A stretch of 64,000 bases of DNA from Holophagaceae bacterium (GTDB lineage Bacteria > Acidobacteriota > Holophagae > Holophagales > Holophagaceae). The stretch lies in assembly GCA_016722505.1 (NCBI GenBank), contig JADKJH010000001.1:1054001-1118000 (forward strand). Direction: 5' to 3'. A program made the translations under genes and the position numbers. The notes under the pieces were generated by a model that worked only from the letters and a program-made list of their open reading frames with translations, was not told the DNA's origin and ran no database searches. Positions 63,742-64,000 of this stretch are shown piece after piece (the stretch's first letter is position 1; each line of letters opens with the position of its first letter).

Positions 63742-64000
63742 ATGAAGGCAACCCGAATCTTTTTCATCCTGGCTCTTGGAGCCCATCTTTCGGCGGAAAC
63801 GCTGGAAGAAACGCATCCCAAGGCCATGGCCACCGCAACGGTGTCAGTGTCTGCCGAGGCCTTGCCGGTGGAGTTGGTGAAGACTCCCAACCCGGTGAGG
63901 ATCATCGAAGGTGAAGATCTGGCGCGTCTCCAGGCGCGCACCCTGGCCGATCTTCTGGCGGTTCTCCAGCCTGGGGCGATTATGAACAATGGCGGCCCCG
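63742..64000 (+). CDS. TonB-dependent receptor, N-terminal part (BtuB-like)
   Basis: The frame from ATG 63742 is open to the window end, with GGAGG six bases upstream. It begins with a signal peptide (MKATRIFFILALGAHLSAE), then a TonB-dependent plug-domain start: VSVSAEALPVELVKTPNPVR, IIEGEDLARLQARTLADLL. The cobalamin riboswitch upstream points to a cobalamin or corrinoid outer-membrane transporter. The barrel lies outside the window. The kinase-TonB protein at 10955 is one of several possible partners. Confidence 0.85.
   Translation, partial: MKATRIFFILALGAHLSAETLEETHPKAMATATVSVSAEALPVELVKTPNPVRIIEGEDLARLQARTLADLLAVLQPGAIMNNGGP

Noticed and set aside
63507..63914. Plus-strand frame over the riboswitch and receptor start
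   Set aside because: It runs through the cobalamin aptamer; the receptor frame from 63742 has a signal peptide and plug motifs.

Overview
The window looks like a housekeeping stretch of chromosome from a GC-rich, didermic, non-model bacterium. Two paralogous MglA-type GTPases, a Roadblock (MglB) partner, a LapA-LapB-like fusion, an LpxH-like hydrolase, a complex I block and many secreted or envelope proteins suggest Acidobacteriota, perhaps the Holophagae (Geothrix/Holophaga). That assignment is inference from gene content and was not tested by any search. There is no rRNA, no CRISPR array and no recognisable transposase or prophage.

Layout. 1-5.9 kb: two parvulin-type periplasmic chaperones (the first cut by the window edge), an S4 RNA-binding protein, a YhaM-like HD nuclease, a LapA/LapB-like TPR protein with a zinc ribbon, and a family-4 uracil-DNA glycosylase. 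6-13.4 kb: an ECF sigma factor with an overlapping putative anti-sigma gene, a helicase-C3/WYL protein, an LpxH-like hydrolase with membrane segments, a DUF4136-type lipoprotein, a Ser/Thr kinase fused to a TonB C-terminal domain, and thiol peroxidase. 13.4-15.9 kb: a MacB-like permease and its adaptor, the latter broken by an in-frame amber codon. 16.2-27.5 kb: one minus-strand block carrying gltX, a small unknown gene, glnS and nuoHIJKLMN. 27.6-34.7 kb: an unknown cytosolic protein, a 5'-nucleotidase, and the xseB-ispA-dxs isoprenoid operon. 34.7-38.3 kb: an NtrC-type regulator, a secreted Lys/Ala-rich repeat protein, and mglB-mglA. 38.3-43.8 kb: tRNA-Asn beside a tRNA-end duplication, a Crp/Fnr regulator, efp, tRNA-Val, an aminotransferase, a glycosyltransferase and recA. 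43.8-53.7 kb: a protease-TPR protein, moaA, a DinB-like gene, a frameshifted hybrid histidine kinase, thiC and a Phd/ParE toxin-antitoxin pair. 53.8-64 kb: pfkA, a mannose-1-phosphate guanylyltransferase, an FHA/RDD membrane-protein cluster divergent from a second MglA-like GTPase, a MoeB/ThiF-like enzyme, a RdgB-type pyrophosphatase, a CobC-like phosphatase, and a cobalamin riboswitch in front of a TonB-dependent receptor cut by the window end.

The most unusual material is non-coding. One family of long hairpins (about 53 nt, near-constant CCAG..GCT..TTCTGG core) occurs in at least six places, once as a 75-bp tandem array, with paired arm changes between copies that suggest selection on structure. 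A second family has two short GC hairpins and lies between imperfect long inverted repeats at 3.4 kb and 63.3 kb. Two genes carry single-event disruptions (an amber codon, and a missing C in a C run), so either decay or sequencing error is possible. Unusual protein architectures are the kinase-TonB fusion, the LapA-LapB-zinc ribbon protein, the FHA-RDD cluster, the secreted Lys/Ala repeat protein, and an EF-P with Asn at the residue-34 tip.
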